A DNA stretch of 64,000 nt from Morinoia aosen (GCA_030386875.1 CM059575.1:52606859-52670858), one strand, 5' to 3'. Shown: positions 10,582 to 22,131, counted from the stretch's first letter. The notes: generated by a model not told the origin, from the letters alone. Numbers and translations are program-made.

Positions 10582-12198
10582 TTAGATCGCCCCTATATTC
10601 TTTTCTAGCGGACTCACACCAAGTCTACCGACGGAGTGACCCAAGTAATCGACCTGCTCTTGAAACAAACATTTTTCCAAGTTCAGCTTGAGCCCGTGAA
10701 CTCGAAGCCGGCCGAACACTCTCTCCAGCGCCTGGACATGTTCAGCAAACGTCCCACTGGCGACCAAAATATCGTCAAGGTAAGCCTGCACAGAGTCACT
10801 CGGTAGCCCCTTAATTACTAAACTTATTAGCCGTGAGAACGTAGCCGGCCCGTTGCATACGCCAAACGGAAGCCTAGTGAATTGATACAGTTCCGTACCA
10901 GTAGAGAAAGCAGTCAGTTCTCGCGAAGATTCAGTCAGAGGCACCTGATAATATCCCGACTTCAAATCAAGCGTAGAAAAATAATAATTTCCCGAAAGTT
11001 TGTTTATCGTATCTCCTATATGAGGTAGCGGAAAACAGTCTGGTTTTGTCAAGCTGTTTAACATTCTAAAGTCCACACAAAGTCTTAGTTTTCCGTTCTT
11101 CTTCCTAACTGGCACTAACGGAGACGACCATGGCGACTTAGATGGCTCAATAATACCTTTTTCCGCTAATAGTTTTACCTCTAGGTCGATTTCCTCTTTC
11201 ATGGGCCCCGGGTAACGTCTATTTCTTTGTTTTACAGGCGCTGCACCCTGAACATCTATATGGTGCCGCACTGTCTCGGTACACCCCACGTCTGCCTCAT
11301 CTGTCGCAAAAACGTCTTTATGCGCAGTCATCAGTTCAGCAACTATCGTCCTTTGTTCTGCAGTCAGATCCGTACCGTCCAAGCTAAGGTCACCCGGCAC
11401 CTCGTCCATCTCTTCATCCTGCTCTACTTCTTCCCGACACAAAGCCACCAAAGTACCTAGTCTTGTGTGCTTGGCTAACCTCACATCACTGTCAAATGGG
11501 TTCATTACTTCTACTCGAATATGTTCATCGTCTATGACATTTACTGATGAAGCTACCATCAATGGACGAGTCCCATTATCGACTGGCTCTAAATACCCTT
11601 CAAATTTATTTGGTGCCCTCTTCACTTGAGCGGACAAACGCAACATCTGCCTAGAAGGTACAGTCACTTCCGCCGCACTGAAAACTGGAAATTCCGCTCT
11701 GCGCGAAGTCATCACCTTCAACCGGGCTATTCTTGTACGATCTTGACTACTTCCTTTCTCCAAAGTCCTATCTGATGCATTCAACGTAAGTTTGAAGCAA
11801 TCAAGAAATTCCAAGCCCAAGACACAACTGAATGACTGTACCGGCTTAGTCATCACCAAAAATCTATGCCTTGGGAACTTAGTTCTGCCAATCGTTACTG
11901 CCAAGTATATCTCACCTTCTATTCGAATCTCGTTTCCTGAAATTCCTACCACATTATCAACGGCGGAAGCGCGAAGTTTTCCCTGAACACCCGGAATTCT
12001 ATGGAGCAGCTCTTCTGTAATTAAAGAGACCGATGCGCCTGTGTCTAACAGGCCATCGACCTGTAACTGCCCAACCTCAACAACCACCGAGTACGACACC
12101 GCTACCTCACGCTTCTGCCGTACCATCTCAATATTTTGGGGACTATCATGACACTGCTCCGGCTGTGCCCCTTCCAAACCGGAGTCACCTAGTTTCCC
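10582..12198 (-). pseudogene. Gypsy Pol: aspartic protease and reverse transcriptase
   Basis: This frame is entered by a -1 shift at the end of gag. The protease motif LLDTGASVSLI lies near 12050. RT motifs are KSPWSSPLVPVRKKNGKLRL, CVDFRMLNSLTKPDCFPLP, YYFSTLDLKSGYYQV, QFTRLPFGVCNGPATF and the catalytic YLDD (about 10785-10774), then the YLGH motif. The protease matures Gag-Pol; the RT makes cDNA from the element RNA. The frame ends at TAA 10582-10584, where relatives continue into RNase H in the same frame, so this is a nonsense mutation in this copy. Length and motif order are normal for Gypsy. Confidence 0.92.
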
Positions 12199-13142
12199 GA
12201 CTGTCGACCTGGTTTATGCGCACACTGAAAACTGCGATGTGTGATTTCTCCACACCAAACACAAGCTGCGCATTTCTCCAAAAATCCCTGACAGTCCTTC
12301 ATCAAATGCCCCTTCTTGCCACAATACGCACATTTCAACCCGCGTTCTGAACTAACAACTTCCCTGGATCTGTCTCTATTTACATCCTGCTGTGTACAGT
12401 CCCGCACAAAATGTCCTTCCTGTCCACAACGAAAACAACGCATTGATCTCGCCGGCCCGCGTTCCCGGCGCTCAATGTTATCATTAGTTGTTTCTGGCGC
12501 GTATGGCGTTGCTAAGTAAATTTGTTCCGCTCGAGTACTATTCCCCATTCTTTCCTCGGTAGCTGTCATATCGGCCTCCAAACTGGCTGCTAGTCGGGCC
12601 ACTGCACTAAGTGCAATGAACTCCTGCTGGCCAACGAATAACTTAAGCCGACGTACCAGCTCCGGTGCTAGGGAACTAATAAATTTATTTCGAGCCAAGA
12701 GTTCTTTGCCCTCTTTTCCTACACTATCCACTTTTGCTACTAGCCTTTCAAGCCTAATACTATAGCAAGTCAGTGATTCACCCCTATTTCTTTCTGCCCG
12801 CAAGAATTCTGTGTACCCATCATCACTTAATTTTTCTTGAAGCTCTAGTTCCTGAATCAACCTATTTTTTACTTCCCCATAGTCAGCTCCCGTTCCGTAT
12901 GCTTGAACTATATTCTTGGCTTCCCCCTCAAGAAATTCTGGCAGTTCCTGAACCCAAGCCGACTTGTTTTCCTGGTACTTAGAACTTGCATAATTCTCAA
13001 ATTTAGTCAAGAAAACCGAGACCTGACCGTCGCTAGACTTGCCTGAAAACTTCCCCGGTGGAGGCAATTTGTCTGAACGTAAGCCCTTGATTGCCTCTGT
13101 GAGACTAAGCATTACGTCAGCTAACTCAGATTTCGTTTCCAT
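12189..13142 (-). CDS. gag: Gypsy Gag: capsid and nucleocapsid, 317 aa
   Basis: The ATG at 13142-13140 is chosen as start; a GTG six bases upstream is not needed. The N-terminal two-thirds is a retrotransposon-gag-like helical capsid region (FSGKSSDGQVSVFLTKFENY, then LTCYSIRLERLVAKV). The C-terminus holds two CCHC zinc knuckles, CFRCGQEGHFVRDC and CAYCGKKGHLMKDC, and a third cysteine cluster CAACVWCGEITHRSFQC. Gag packages element RNA and builds the particle. The last sense codons sit on a GGGAAAC heptamer that runs straight into the TAG stop, so Pol is probably made by -1 frameshifting. The frame is intact. Confidence 0.9.
   Translation of the reverse strand: METKSELADVMLSLTEAIKGLRSDKLPPPGKFSGKSSDGQVSVFLTKFENYASSKYQENKSAWVQELPEFLEGEAKNIVQAYGTGADYGEVKNRLIQELELQEKLSDDGYTEFLRAERNRGESLTCYSIRLERLVAKVDSVGKEGKELLARNKFISSLAPELVRRLKLFVGQQEFIALSAVARLAASLEADMTATEERMGNSTRAEQIYLATPYAPETTNDNIERRERGPARSMRCFRCGQEGHFVRDCTQQDVNRDRSREVVSSERGLKCAYCGKKGHLMKDCQGFLEKCAACVWCGEITHRSFQCAHKPGRQSGN
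12192..12198 (-). promoter_or_regulatory. -1 ribosomal frameshift slippery site, gag to pol
   Basis: The minus strand reads G GGA AAC TAG in the gag frame, i.e. an X XXY YYZ heptamer directly before the gag stop (12189-12191). Slipping back one base enters the protease-RT frame, which is open here. The frame relation (-1) was worked out from the two ORF phases. A downstream stimulatory structure was not tested. Confidence 0.75.
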
Positions 13143-13273
13143 CTTCACTCTTAGCCCAAATTAAGCCACGAAAAAAAAATGTCTACTGCCAGCAAGATAA
13201 TAAGTTTTATTAAAAATCCCAATTTATTGCACTACTCCTTATCCTACCGACTGTCCCCGTATCTGAAGCCAAA

Positions 13274-13291
13274 TCCCACTCCTGACACCAA
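13274..13291 (-). other. Gypsy primer binding site
   Basis: Just inside the 5' LTR the minus strand reads TGGTGTCAGGAGTGGGAT, starting two bases after the LTR end. TGG at this position pairs with a tRNA CCA 3' end. The sequence looks complementary to the 3' end of a leucine-type tRNA, judged from memory of tRNA-Leu 3' ends. Confidence 0.75.
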
Positions 13292-13292
13292 A

Positions 13293-15272
13293 TGTAACGA
13301 CCACGAGCCTGATACCGTTTAGTTACTGGAAACCGACCTGTCAGGATGCCGGCCAGACGGGGAATAGCTACTCAGGCTTAAATAGCTAAGGCCAGATACG
13401 AGGTCAAAGTACGGCACGGACAAATACTAAGAGCGTTTATTTACAAGGGAACTAGGATAATTTAAGGGAACCATTTTGGGGCATCTGCAGTCCAAAAGTT
13501 GATTCTCCCGATTTTTTTTTTATTGCTTTAAATGAGTTAGAGACATGTCCCCAAATGTCTGTAAAAATATCAGGAACCTACCCCAGAGCTAACGTCCCTC
13601 CCGGGGGGGGGAGGGCATCCCTCTTACGGACCTTTTTTTTCATTTTTGAACCTAAAGCAATGAAATTTGGTATACTGATAGGAAATGCAATTTTGAATCA
13701 TTTATCATCAATGACAAAATGCGATTTTCTTGAAAAGAAAACAGGAAATCATAGAAAACGACATTTATGGGGGGGTTTTCTAAATGCTTCTCCTCCTACA
13801 GTTTTTGAGCTACAGTAGTGATTTAGGTATCATTGAATGCAGAATAACGTGGACAAAAAAAAAAAAAAAAAAATCTGAAATTTTCAATTTTTTTCCATTT
13901 CATTTTTTTATATATTTTATCATTCATATTCCTCATCCCCATCCGAATATTTTTTTTATTATTGAATTTAGAGCAATGAAATTTGGTATACTGATAGGAA
14001 ATACAATTTAGAATCATTTATCATTCATGACAAAATGCGATTTTCTTGAAAAGAAAATGGGAAATCATAGAAAACGACATTTGGGGGGGGGGGGTTTCTA
14101 AATGCTTTTTCTCTGATAGTTTTTGAGCTACAGTAATGATTTTGGTATCATTGGATGTAGAATAACGTGGACATTCCAAAAACTTGAATGCTTTTCCTCA
14201 AATTTCCAATATAAAAATTTAAAAAATTAAAAAGAAAAAAAATCAAAATATTCTCAAGAAAATTCAAATTTATGACGTCATAACTTTGAAACAAGAATGA
14301 ATTTTGAAAAACTTCTCAATACATTGTAAAGCCCTTGTTTTTCTGCATCCAATGATACCAAAATCATTACTGTAGCTCAAAAAATGTAGGAGGAGAAGCA
14401 TTTTGTTTCTTAAAAATAGGTTTTATAAAAAAAGTAACTTATCAAGACGTTTGTCGCTAAGGCTTTTTTATTTACAAAGCTAGAGCAATGCGGTTTGTTG
14501 CATTTGAAAGTGAAATGTGTGTTCTACCTATAATACGGGGCGATTTTCCAAATTGTTTCTGTAAAGCTTTCCATAGACTTTTTACCCTAAAATTATAACT
14601 TTTGCATTGAGACTCTGACAAAAAAATTCATATAAATTCAGAATGAAACAAATCAAAAATTCCTCCCGTATTATGGATAGAGCGCACGTTTGACTTTCAA
14701 ATGCAACAAACCGCATTGCTCTAGCTTTGTAAATTAAAAAGCCTTAGCAAATAATATATGTATATATATAATTTTTTTTTTTTCAAATAAAAAATTTTCT
14801 ATGGCCTTATGAAAAATTTTTGTTTAAGATAAGTTGTTACAAATGTGGAGATCTAGTAGTCTGCAAATTTTCATAGACGTACGTCCAATAGAACCAAAGT
14901 TGACCATTTTGTCAAAATGGTTCCCTTAACAGAACGGAATCGGGGCGTGTCTTGCGGTAGCCGCCTCTCTCACACGAGATCGTAATTCTACCGCTGACTT
15001 AACACCCCGGCAGAACACCCTAAGTTCCAACAGATAAAAGAGGCATAGGATTCGGGCAAGCACAACCAAGGTCACTTGCGAACATCAGGCAACCAGCTTT
15101 ATTGGCCTGCTCGTAGACAAGTGCACCCTATGACGGTCCTGACGCAACTGACTAGCTACGATCGAGCAACCGCCCATGTTAACTGCCGCCAGGCAGCCGC
15201 GGGACGGACCTCTATGTGACTCATAGCTCTACGGTCGAGGTACAAAACCAGTAGCGAACCATGTTCGCTACA
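13293..15272 (-). repeat. Gypsy 5' LTR, split by a MITE
   Basis: The two parts, 13293-13465 and 14930-15272, total 516 bp and equal the intact 3' LTR. The break lies exactly at a TTAA that the intact LTR carries once. Confidence 0.93.
13466..14925. mobile_element. TTAA-type MITE inside the Gypsy 5' LTR
   Basis: The element is flanked by TTAA on both sides (13462-13465 and 14926-14929) and has the terminal inverted repeat GGGAACCATTTTG. The empty site is preserved in the other Gypsy LTR ('gataatttaacagaacgg'). It has no coding capacity. A ~317-bp internal tandem duplication (both copies contain 'gcaatgaaatttggtatact', near 13658 and 13974) makes it longer than its relative at 29358-30488. TTAA duplication is the mark of piggyBac-type transposition; the mobilising transposase is inferred. 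Confidence 0.92.
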
Positions 15273-16030
15273 CAGCCAACATACTTTCTGAAGGACTGAA
15301 AGAAATCACTCATATTGTTCTTATCTTCTAAATGCTTTGATGCAAAGTTCATGCAGTAATGGTTTCATGCGTGATAATTTAACCTTTTAATGACCAATCG
15401 TACCATACGACTGCTGTTTGAATTTAGAAGTAGTGCAATACGTATGAACTACGGCAAGAGCAGCTTAGCTGCTGAATGTAATGACAGAACGTGTTCCTGC
15501 TTTGTTTTAATGATGCAACATGCTCACTAGGGATGGAAAAAACCCAGGGTTTTTTAAAAAACCCAACCCACCTGGGTTTTTTTGGGTTAAATTGGGTTTT
15601 ATGGGTTTTATTGTTTTTTTTGGGGCTTTATTGGGTTTTTTGTAATACCTGTTTTTGTAAAAGAGTTTTCACACAACTCCCGTTGCCCCTATTTCAGATT
15701 TATATACATACTTATTGAGTAAATATTGTTATTTGAATACTTTATTACCAACATTATATTACATTATTATATGAATTATTACATTATATGAACAATATAT
15801 GAATTAAGTTTGTCCATCACAATTACCATTTACCTATTATCATATGCATAGAGACATAGCTCTGCAGTCTGTAAAGATATAAGATGTCCAAAGAGAATTG
15901 CTATGCTTGTCAATTCATAGTAAGTTGTTTTAGCAGCAGACAGGCGCAAGTCATGTGAGAGGGAAGCACCATGCAGATCATAACTAACCACCACAAGCAA
16001 CTTGAAGCAAGACAGCTGCACATCACTTAA

Positions 16031-17215
16031 GGACACCGTCTGGGTAGGAGAAAAGTCCGTTATTTATGGATGGATTTCTCTGAAATTTTCACAGTAGGTG
16101 TGAAATAATGGAAAGATCATTTGTTATTTTGACAAAATTTTTGTATCTGCACTGGATTTTTTTTTCAAAAAATATGATGAAATAGGGTTTTTTAAAATCT
16201 ATCTTCTTCTACAATTTTGAAGTTACAGAACCAGAACTTCGTTTTTAGATTGCTTATATGTCTGTATAACCATAAGGGGCTACAAATTTTGATAACTTTT
16301 TTTTTTGTGGATTTTGGGAGTATTTTTTTTTAAATATGTAACCTTTTTTCATTTTTTTTCATGTCGTGTAATTTTCAAAATAATTGATGTATCGAGAAAT
16401 AAAACGCCCTTATTGATACACCTTGCTAAGCCCTATCGAATGGTATATAAACCATTCTTGTAGCTCTAAAATTGTGGAAGAAGTAGCATTTGAGAAACCA
16501 ACTAAGTTTCCAGGAAAACATGTTTTTTCACAAAAAAAATTGTTTTTCTTTATATCTTTTGAACTACAGGATTTTCTACAATGAACTCTTGAGCGTTTGT
16601 AGCTCTTTTCAAGCCCTTTTGATTGATATAATTTACATTGCTGTAGCTCTGCAACTCTGGGAAAAAATATACAACAAAAGGCAATACATGTAATTCTTCA
16701 AAATAACCACTTTTTTTATTTTTTCATTTTTTTTTTGACCAAAATACGTTTTTTTTTAAGTCAACTCCTCTGTTTTGCAGCTTTTTTCAAGCCCTTTGGA
16801 TTGGTGTGCTTGCCATAGCTGTAGCTATTATACTGCAGCTGTCATTGAGCTATGAATGAAAGCTGCGGTATCATAGATACGGCAGAACAGCTAAATTCTG
16901 AAATTGTCAAAATCTTATAAAAAATATTTATTCAGCGTTAGAATGATTCGTTTGAATAATGAAAACACTTTGAGTAGCTCATGAACGAACTCTATTGCCA
17001 TTGCCGCAGAGAAACACGCTCAATTGACTCCCAATAATGAGGGGGGGAGGGGTCAAGGTCACGCCACCCCCATCGCTTTCCCCCCCTCTGGTGGGCGCAC
17101 TATTCGGAGTAGACGTAAACAGAAAGTACCAATGGAAACGCAAGAAAATCCACTATAAGATGCATATAAAAACAGAAAATCAACACTTATCTCGATTTCT
17201 ACCCAGACGGTGTCC
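16031..17215. mobile_element. MITE with GGACACCGTCTGGGTAG termini
   Basis: The termini GGACACCGTCTGGGTAG and CTACCCAGACGGTGTCC are perfect inverted repeats. The left flank is TTAA; the right flank is TAAA, so the duplication is either TTAA with a lost base or a 3-bp TAA. The interior is non-coding and contains repeated 'gtagctct' and 'gttacagaacc' segments in both orientations. It lies within the hAT relic, so it is younger than that. Confidence 0.75.
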
Positions 17216-17834
17216 TAAACAGTCATGCTGTTAACAACTTAACATGTGTATTGTGTGAGCTGGAGTGCTTAGCTGCGCAAATCAAGTCAGTCAACCACAC
17301 TGTTACATGTTACAACATGTAGTGACAGGCCAAATTTTTTTTTTTAATTTGCCAAAAAATTCACTTTTCGCAGTACAGGATAGCAACAAACACTAAAATG
17401 ATTGGAAGTAAATGCTTTAACAGATTTCATAGTCAAATTTGTTCCAGTGCAGCATGAATGCTCCCCATAGGCCAGTAGTTTCTTTACTTTCTCACCCCAT
17501 GATGGCTGCGGTTGTCTTGCCCCATCTGACTATAATTGTTAAACTTATTTCAATTTAAAAAATTTAAACAATTTATTTACCACAGGTGATACAGACGTAG
17601 AATGTTTCTTAAGTCTAATACAATGGTCAATTTTGAGTATAGCTACCTGTGGGTCCGAATAAGTTCAGCGACTTCTAGGGCATCCTACCATTACATTATT
17701 CTAGGGTGTACAATAATTTTTAACCTAATTCACTTAGCCTAGTTTCACATTAGACTGATCAACAAGGTAATGAACTCGATATTGATGTTTCATTTTACAA
17801 CATTTAAGGCAAAGCTTTCACAGGAGACTGATGT

Positions 17835-18240
17835 TGAAGAGTGGTTGGCTGAGTACAATCCGGAGTTCATCGGTGCGCTTTACTCCTATAAATGAAGGAC
17901 TCCAACATCTTCCCAAAACACATGTTCAATGAGAATATCACTAAGACAATGACTCCTTGTTGATGGTGGGATATTCAAGACATGAAACAGCAGAAAATGC
18001 AGATTCATGAAAAAACACTAGCAGAGGGTTTCTGCAAGTTTAAAAGCCATCTTCATTCTTGCCCCTCAAGTTTAGGATCCATTGAGAGAATTTTATCAAC
18101 ATTTGGAATTGTGTGGAATAAATTGAGAAATAGATTAGGATCAGAACGCGCACAGAAATCGTCTCAGTATATCACCACCTCACAAATGATCATGATGTGG
18201 ATGACAACGATGAAATGGCAGTGGATGTAGAAAGAGAAAC
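17835..18240 (+). pseudogene. hAT transposase C-terminal fragment
   Basis: The plus strand encodes SLGSIERILSTFGIVWNKLR followed by NRLGSERAQK. This matches the hAT C-terminal dimerisation domain (typically ...ERxFSxxGxxxxxxRNRLxxExxxxL). The upstream part, around 17840-17990, reads only after frameshifts (for example EEWLAEYNPEFIGALYSY). The catalytic core was not recognised, so only this piece of a cut-and-paste transposase survives. Confidence 0.7.
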
Positions 18241-18859
18241 ACAGTAGTATTGTAGTAGCAGTCTAGTCTAGAAGACAGGAAAAATTCAGAAGTCTCCATA
18301 TTAAGTAGTCAAACTGCATTTGTTTCTAAATTTTTGTTTTTTTTACTTTGGAAATGGAATTCATTAAAATATACTAGTCCCTCGAGTTTTTTTGTGATTA
18401 AGGTTTTTCTAATTTGATTTGTATAGGGCTGGTGTTTTGTTTTTCAATGTTTTCTTGTCATAGTCATGCACATGACTTAGATACTTATTTTGACAAGATA
18501 AATATTTAGCTCATTTTGATTCTATAAGCTTGAAAACAAATAAAATTTACATAACAGTAATAAAACCCAAAAAATCCCAAAAAAACCATCTATTTAGTGG
18601 GTTTTTTAGTGTGGGTTTTTTTGGGCTTTTTTGGTGGGTTTTTTATGTGCCAACCCTGTGCTTACTGGCCCATTGTCATTCAGTGCAGCGCTGCTCTTGT
18701 TACGGTGACCGTCTAGTCAGAATCAAGAAAATGGCCGTCCCATTTCTGTGTGGTATCTAGATCTATGAAATTTTGCTTTCGTATGTATTTTAGAAAATGA
18801 ATAAGGGTTATATTGGGCACTTTTTCCGTTTTTGCCATAATTATGGAGATAACAAAAAA

Positions 18860-19190
18860 AAAGAATGAAAAAATGGGATATATTCAAGCCACTTCTTCTC
18901 AAAAAGTAGTCATCCTAGAGAAATGATTTAGGTATCATTGAATGCGAAAAGAGCTGCTGTATATAGAGTCAGAGGATTATTTTGAAACTCGCAATAATTT
19001 ATTTGTCATGGAATTTAAAAAAAAATTTAAAGTGTCATTTATTTTTCCATAGATTTTTTAATGTAACTGAAAATCTTCTGTGAATTTCAATATAATCCTC
19101 TGACTCTTTGTGCAGCAACTCTTAGCGCATCTAATGATTCCAAAATCATTGCTCTACAATAACAACTTTTTGAGAAGAAGAAGCTTGAAT
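18860..19190. repeat. Inverted-repeat MITE-like segment with paired 'tgatttaggtatcatt' modules
   Basis: A plus module at 18917-18943 ('aaatgatttaggtatcattg') faces a minus module near 19126-19157 ('gattccaaaatcattgctct'). The arms 'agagtcagaggatta' and 'taatcctctgactct' flank the centre. No terminal repeats or target duplication could be fixed. It is related in design to the TTAA MITEs at 13.5, 29.4 and 33.2 kb. Confidence 0.5.
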
Positions 19191-19489
19191 ATTGACATTT
19201 GTATTGCTCAGAAAACGCGTTTTAGTGTCGAGACAGTTTTTTTTTGTTTGCAAGCTACATTTCTTGGAGAAATTGGTAGTGTTGACATTTTGAATATCAT
19301 TTTTGGAAGTTATTGTGGTTCCTTGAAGGAACCAGTACCACAAGTGGTACCAAAAATGTCTAAAACGCACCAGGAGCATAAGCTGGGGCGGGGCGTCCTT
19401 CGCATCCTCGTAGGCTCCTCTTATAGGATATGGAAGCACCATGCAGAGCCAAACGCTTATATCACTACATTAGTACCGAGCAATCAATG

Positions 19490-19990
19490 TCAAATCCAGA
19501 AAAATCTTGATCTGCTATAGAAAAAAAGCCATCTAAATCTGAATAAATCGTCGGTCTGCAACAACTAGATCAGCTAACGTGACATATCTACGCAAGCAGA
19601 TCGGGCGAGCTACCAATCACCCTCTTTCCCCTGAGGGAGGAAGGGGTGGAGGTACCGAGAACTCAACTTGCCAAATCTCAAAAATTTTGATATGCTAGCA
19701 GATAAATGCATATCTAATTATGAACAAACCATCAGTCAGCGACAACTAACTCAGCTCATTTGGCAAATGTGCACTAGCATGTTGAGCGAACTTCCCCCAC
19801 CCTCCTTCCTCTCGAAGGAGGGAGTGGTGGAGGTACCGAGAATTCAACTTGCCAAATCTCAAAAGTTTTGACTTGCAAGTAGATAGATGCATACCTAATT
19901 ATGAACAAACCTACAGTCAGAGGCAACCGGCCAAGCTCGAGTGGCACATCTGCACAAGCTGGCCGGGCGAGCTACCCTCCACCCTCCTTT
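19490..19990. repeat. Tandem repeat, unit about 181 bp, nearly three copies
   Basis: The unit begins 'ttgccaaatctcaaaa' (near 19669 and again near 19850) with a more diverged copy starting near 19492. Each ends in a 'cctcc...ggagg' palindromic C/G-rich stretch and 'ggtggaggtaccgag'. The copies are 60-90% alike by eye. Similar short open frames in the copies are a by-product of the repeat, whose period is not a multiple of three. Confidence 0.75.
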
Positions 19991-20701
19991 CAAACCCCCA
20001 TTTGACCTACTTAGGTGAGACGGATCGTTCTGCCACTTTGCAGGAATGAAGTTTAGGACTTTCTCAATCAAATAAAGCAATAAAAAAATATGATGGATTT
20101 TTGATTTTTGACTAGACTGTGGCCTTAAATAGATGACAGAGTACACTTGTCAAATTTTTTCAGATTCACTGCCTTATGGCTAATATTCAGGTAAGTTACC
20201 AGACTCAAAATAATTTTCATATGTTACTTCACTTCCTGAGAATGTTTAGGAATAGTTAGCATGATGATGAGAATTTGAGAAGCCAGCATTTGCTTAGTTT
20301 AAAATAACACACAGAATAGTTGGACTTGACATGCTTCCTCAATGCGCTTGAAAATTTGATATGCGTTACTGAGTTCACAAACAAGGTGTGGAAAAGTGAA
20401 ATAATTATTTTATTTATTGTTTTTTGTGCTTGATAATGTAGACTAAATTATGATGTCTTATTCTTCTTATACAATATTATAGATGAATAATTTGCCAATA
20501 TTTTTAGATGTTGAGGGATGTATAAAACTGATATTCTTATCTGTTCATTAATTAAGCAGTAACTTGCATTAAATAATACCTTACTCATTTTGAAAATTCC
20601 TCTTCTCTTACAATTTCCCTTTTACCAGACTGAGCTGGTTTCAGCATCAAGTGTTTCTATTCAAGAGGAGTGAAGCCTAGTCAATTGGCACAGCTAGTAG
20701 C

Positions 20702-20984
20702 TACCTCGTTTTCCAGTAATTCTGAAGACTGTTGAAGTTAATCACGTGATAAATTACGAAGAAATTTACTAAAAATTTTGTTATTGGAAGACTCAATCAT
20801 TAAAATGTACTAGCAATTAAGTTAAATGGTAGGCTATTGCATTGCTTTTTGTAGACTTCATAGGTAGTACATTTTAACAATTGACAGTCTTCCAATAAAA
20901 AATATTTAGTGAATTTCTTCGTAATTTATTACGTGATGAACTTCAACTGTTTCTTAAGGTTGAGAAATTAGGTAAGTGATTCTG
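20702..20984. mobile_element. Short inverted-repeat MITE inside the piggyBac relic
   Basis: The arms 'gttgaagttaatcacgtgat' (about 20733) and 'attacgtgatgaacttcaac' (about 20930) continue through 'aaattacgaagaaatt' and 'ggaagact' to a centre near 20840. Outer edges are approximately TACCT...AGGTA. The target duplication is not clear. There is no coding capacity. Confidence 0.65.
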
Positions 20985-22131
20985 AAGACATTACAGACAA
21001 CGATGATGTTTTAAAACCAAATTTCTCTAACTTGAGAAGAGGTAGATCTTGAGCTAAATATTATAAAAATAAAGAGGAGCAATGCATGCAAGAACCAGTA
21101 GAATAAAAAGTAAGAAATCGGGAAAATTACTGGACTAAAATTAGAGAGTGAAGTGCTTCATACAATGTTTCCACTTTTGAACATAAATTTGAAGTCAACA
21201 CTTATGTCAGCTTTCCTCTCATGATCTTCAAGACACTATTCTCAGATGCACTTAAAGATGAAATTTCTTCAATTATGTATGTCGTGCAAAAGGTGGGAGG
21301 TCATCAAAGCAAGTATTCACTTGGTTGATAATACATAACTCTCTGGATTCAAATGATATGCTTGTAAAGGTAAGGCTGCTTGTAGATGATTCACATCAAG
21401 AATTTCAGAAAATTTAAATGGAAGAGCATCTCGGTGTTCATGAGCAGATGGTTCCTTTCGAGGGAGTATCTCTGCTGGAGCAGTATGTTTTAAAAAAAAC
21501 CTCATAAGTGGGGTTACGAGATGTTCATCCTTCCTGGTGTCTCTGGTTTGGTGTATGAGTTCATACTATATACTAGGAAGATCTTACCTGAGCAAAGTTC
21601 TGGGATTCCTGACCTTGGTTAGAGATGTGACTCAAAAAAAACCATGCGTTTTTTTTTTAAAAAAACACGTTTTTTTTACAAAAAAAAACCCTGGCCAAAA
21701 AAACGTGGATATATATTTTTTTTTAATATTTTGTCTGAAAATAACTCAGCAAGAAAAAGAACCACATTACATTATTTGTTTTCATGTCAAATTACAAAAT
21801 AAAACAACATACTTCTTAATTGATGGTTTTCCATGGTTTTATGAAATTTTTCATTTTCTGCAGTTTCATGCTTTGATATTTCATTTATTTTACAATACAT
21901 GTGAATGACCTTTAACTCCCAAAATGGTGTGTTATAATAGCACATCTTTACTTATGGTCATTGATAAAGATGTGACTGAAAAACCATGCTGTTTTTAAAA
22001 AAAAAACATGTTATTTATACAAAATTATGAATAAAAACCATTGATATTAATATATTTACGTGACCTTAAAAATCCAATGCTGTTTTTTAAAACATTGTTT
22101 TTTAACAGAAAAATCTTGACTAAAAAGACAT

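Larger units (their letters stand above)
6506..15272 (-). mobile_element. Gypsy (Ty3-type) LTR retrotransposon, near full length
   Basis: Two 516-bp LTRs bound the element (6506-7021; 13293-15272 split by a MITE). They differ by only about three bases on reading, so the insertion is recent. The target duplication is CAGC (6502-6505 and 15273-15276). Element order on the minus strand is 5' LTR, primer binding site, gag, protease, RT, RNase H, OTU-like segment, integrase, polypurine tract, 3' LTR. RT before integrase places it in Gypsy. No envelope gene is seen in 7041-7663. A stop between RT and RNase H and a frameshift before the integrase make this copy defective. Confidence 0.93.
15529..18658 (+). 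mobile_element. hAT element relic with its own nested MITE
   Basis: Ends resemble each other as inverted repeats: AGGGATGGAAAAAACCC at the left and, reversed, CAGGGTTGGCACATAAAAAACCC at the right. Flanks are TGCTCACT (15521-15528) and TGCTTACT (18659-18666), an 8-bp duplication with one mismatch, as expected for hAT. Both subterminal regions are packed with 'gggttttt' runs. Near the right end is a decayed hAT transposase C-terminus. The interior carries the MITE at 16031-17215. Confidence 0.75.

Noticed and set aside
19668..20049. Two similar short proteins (67 and 66 codons) suggesting a small gene family
   Set aside because: They start at TTG, not ATG, and are products of the 181-bp tandem repeat rather than independent genes.
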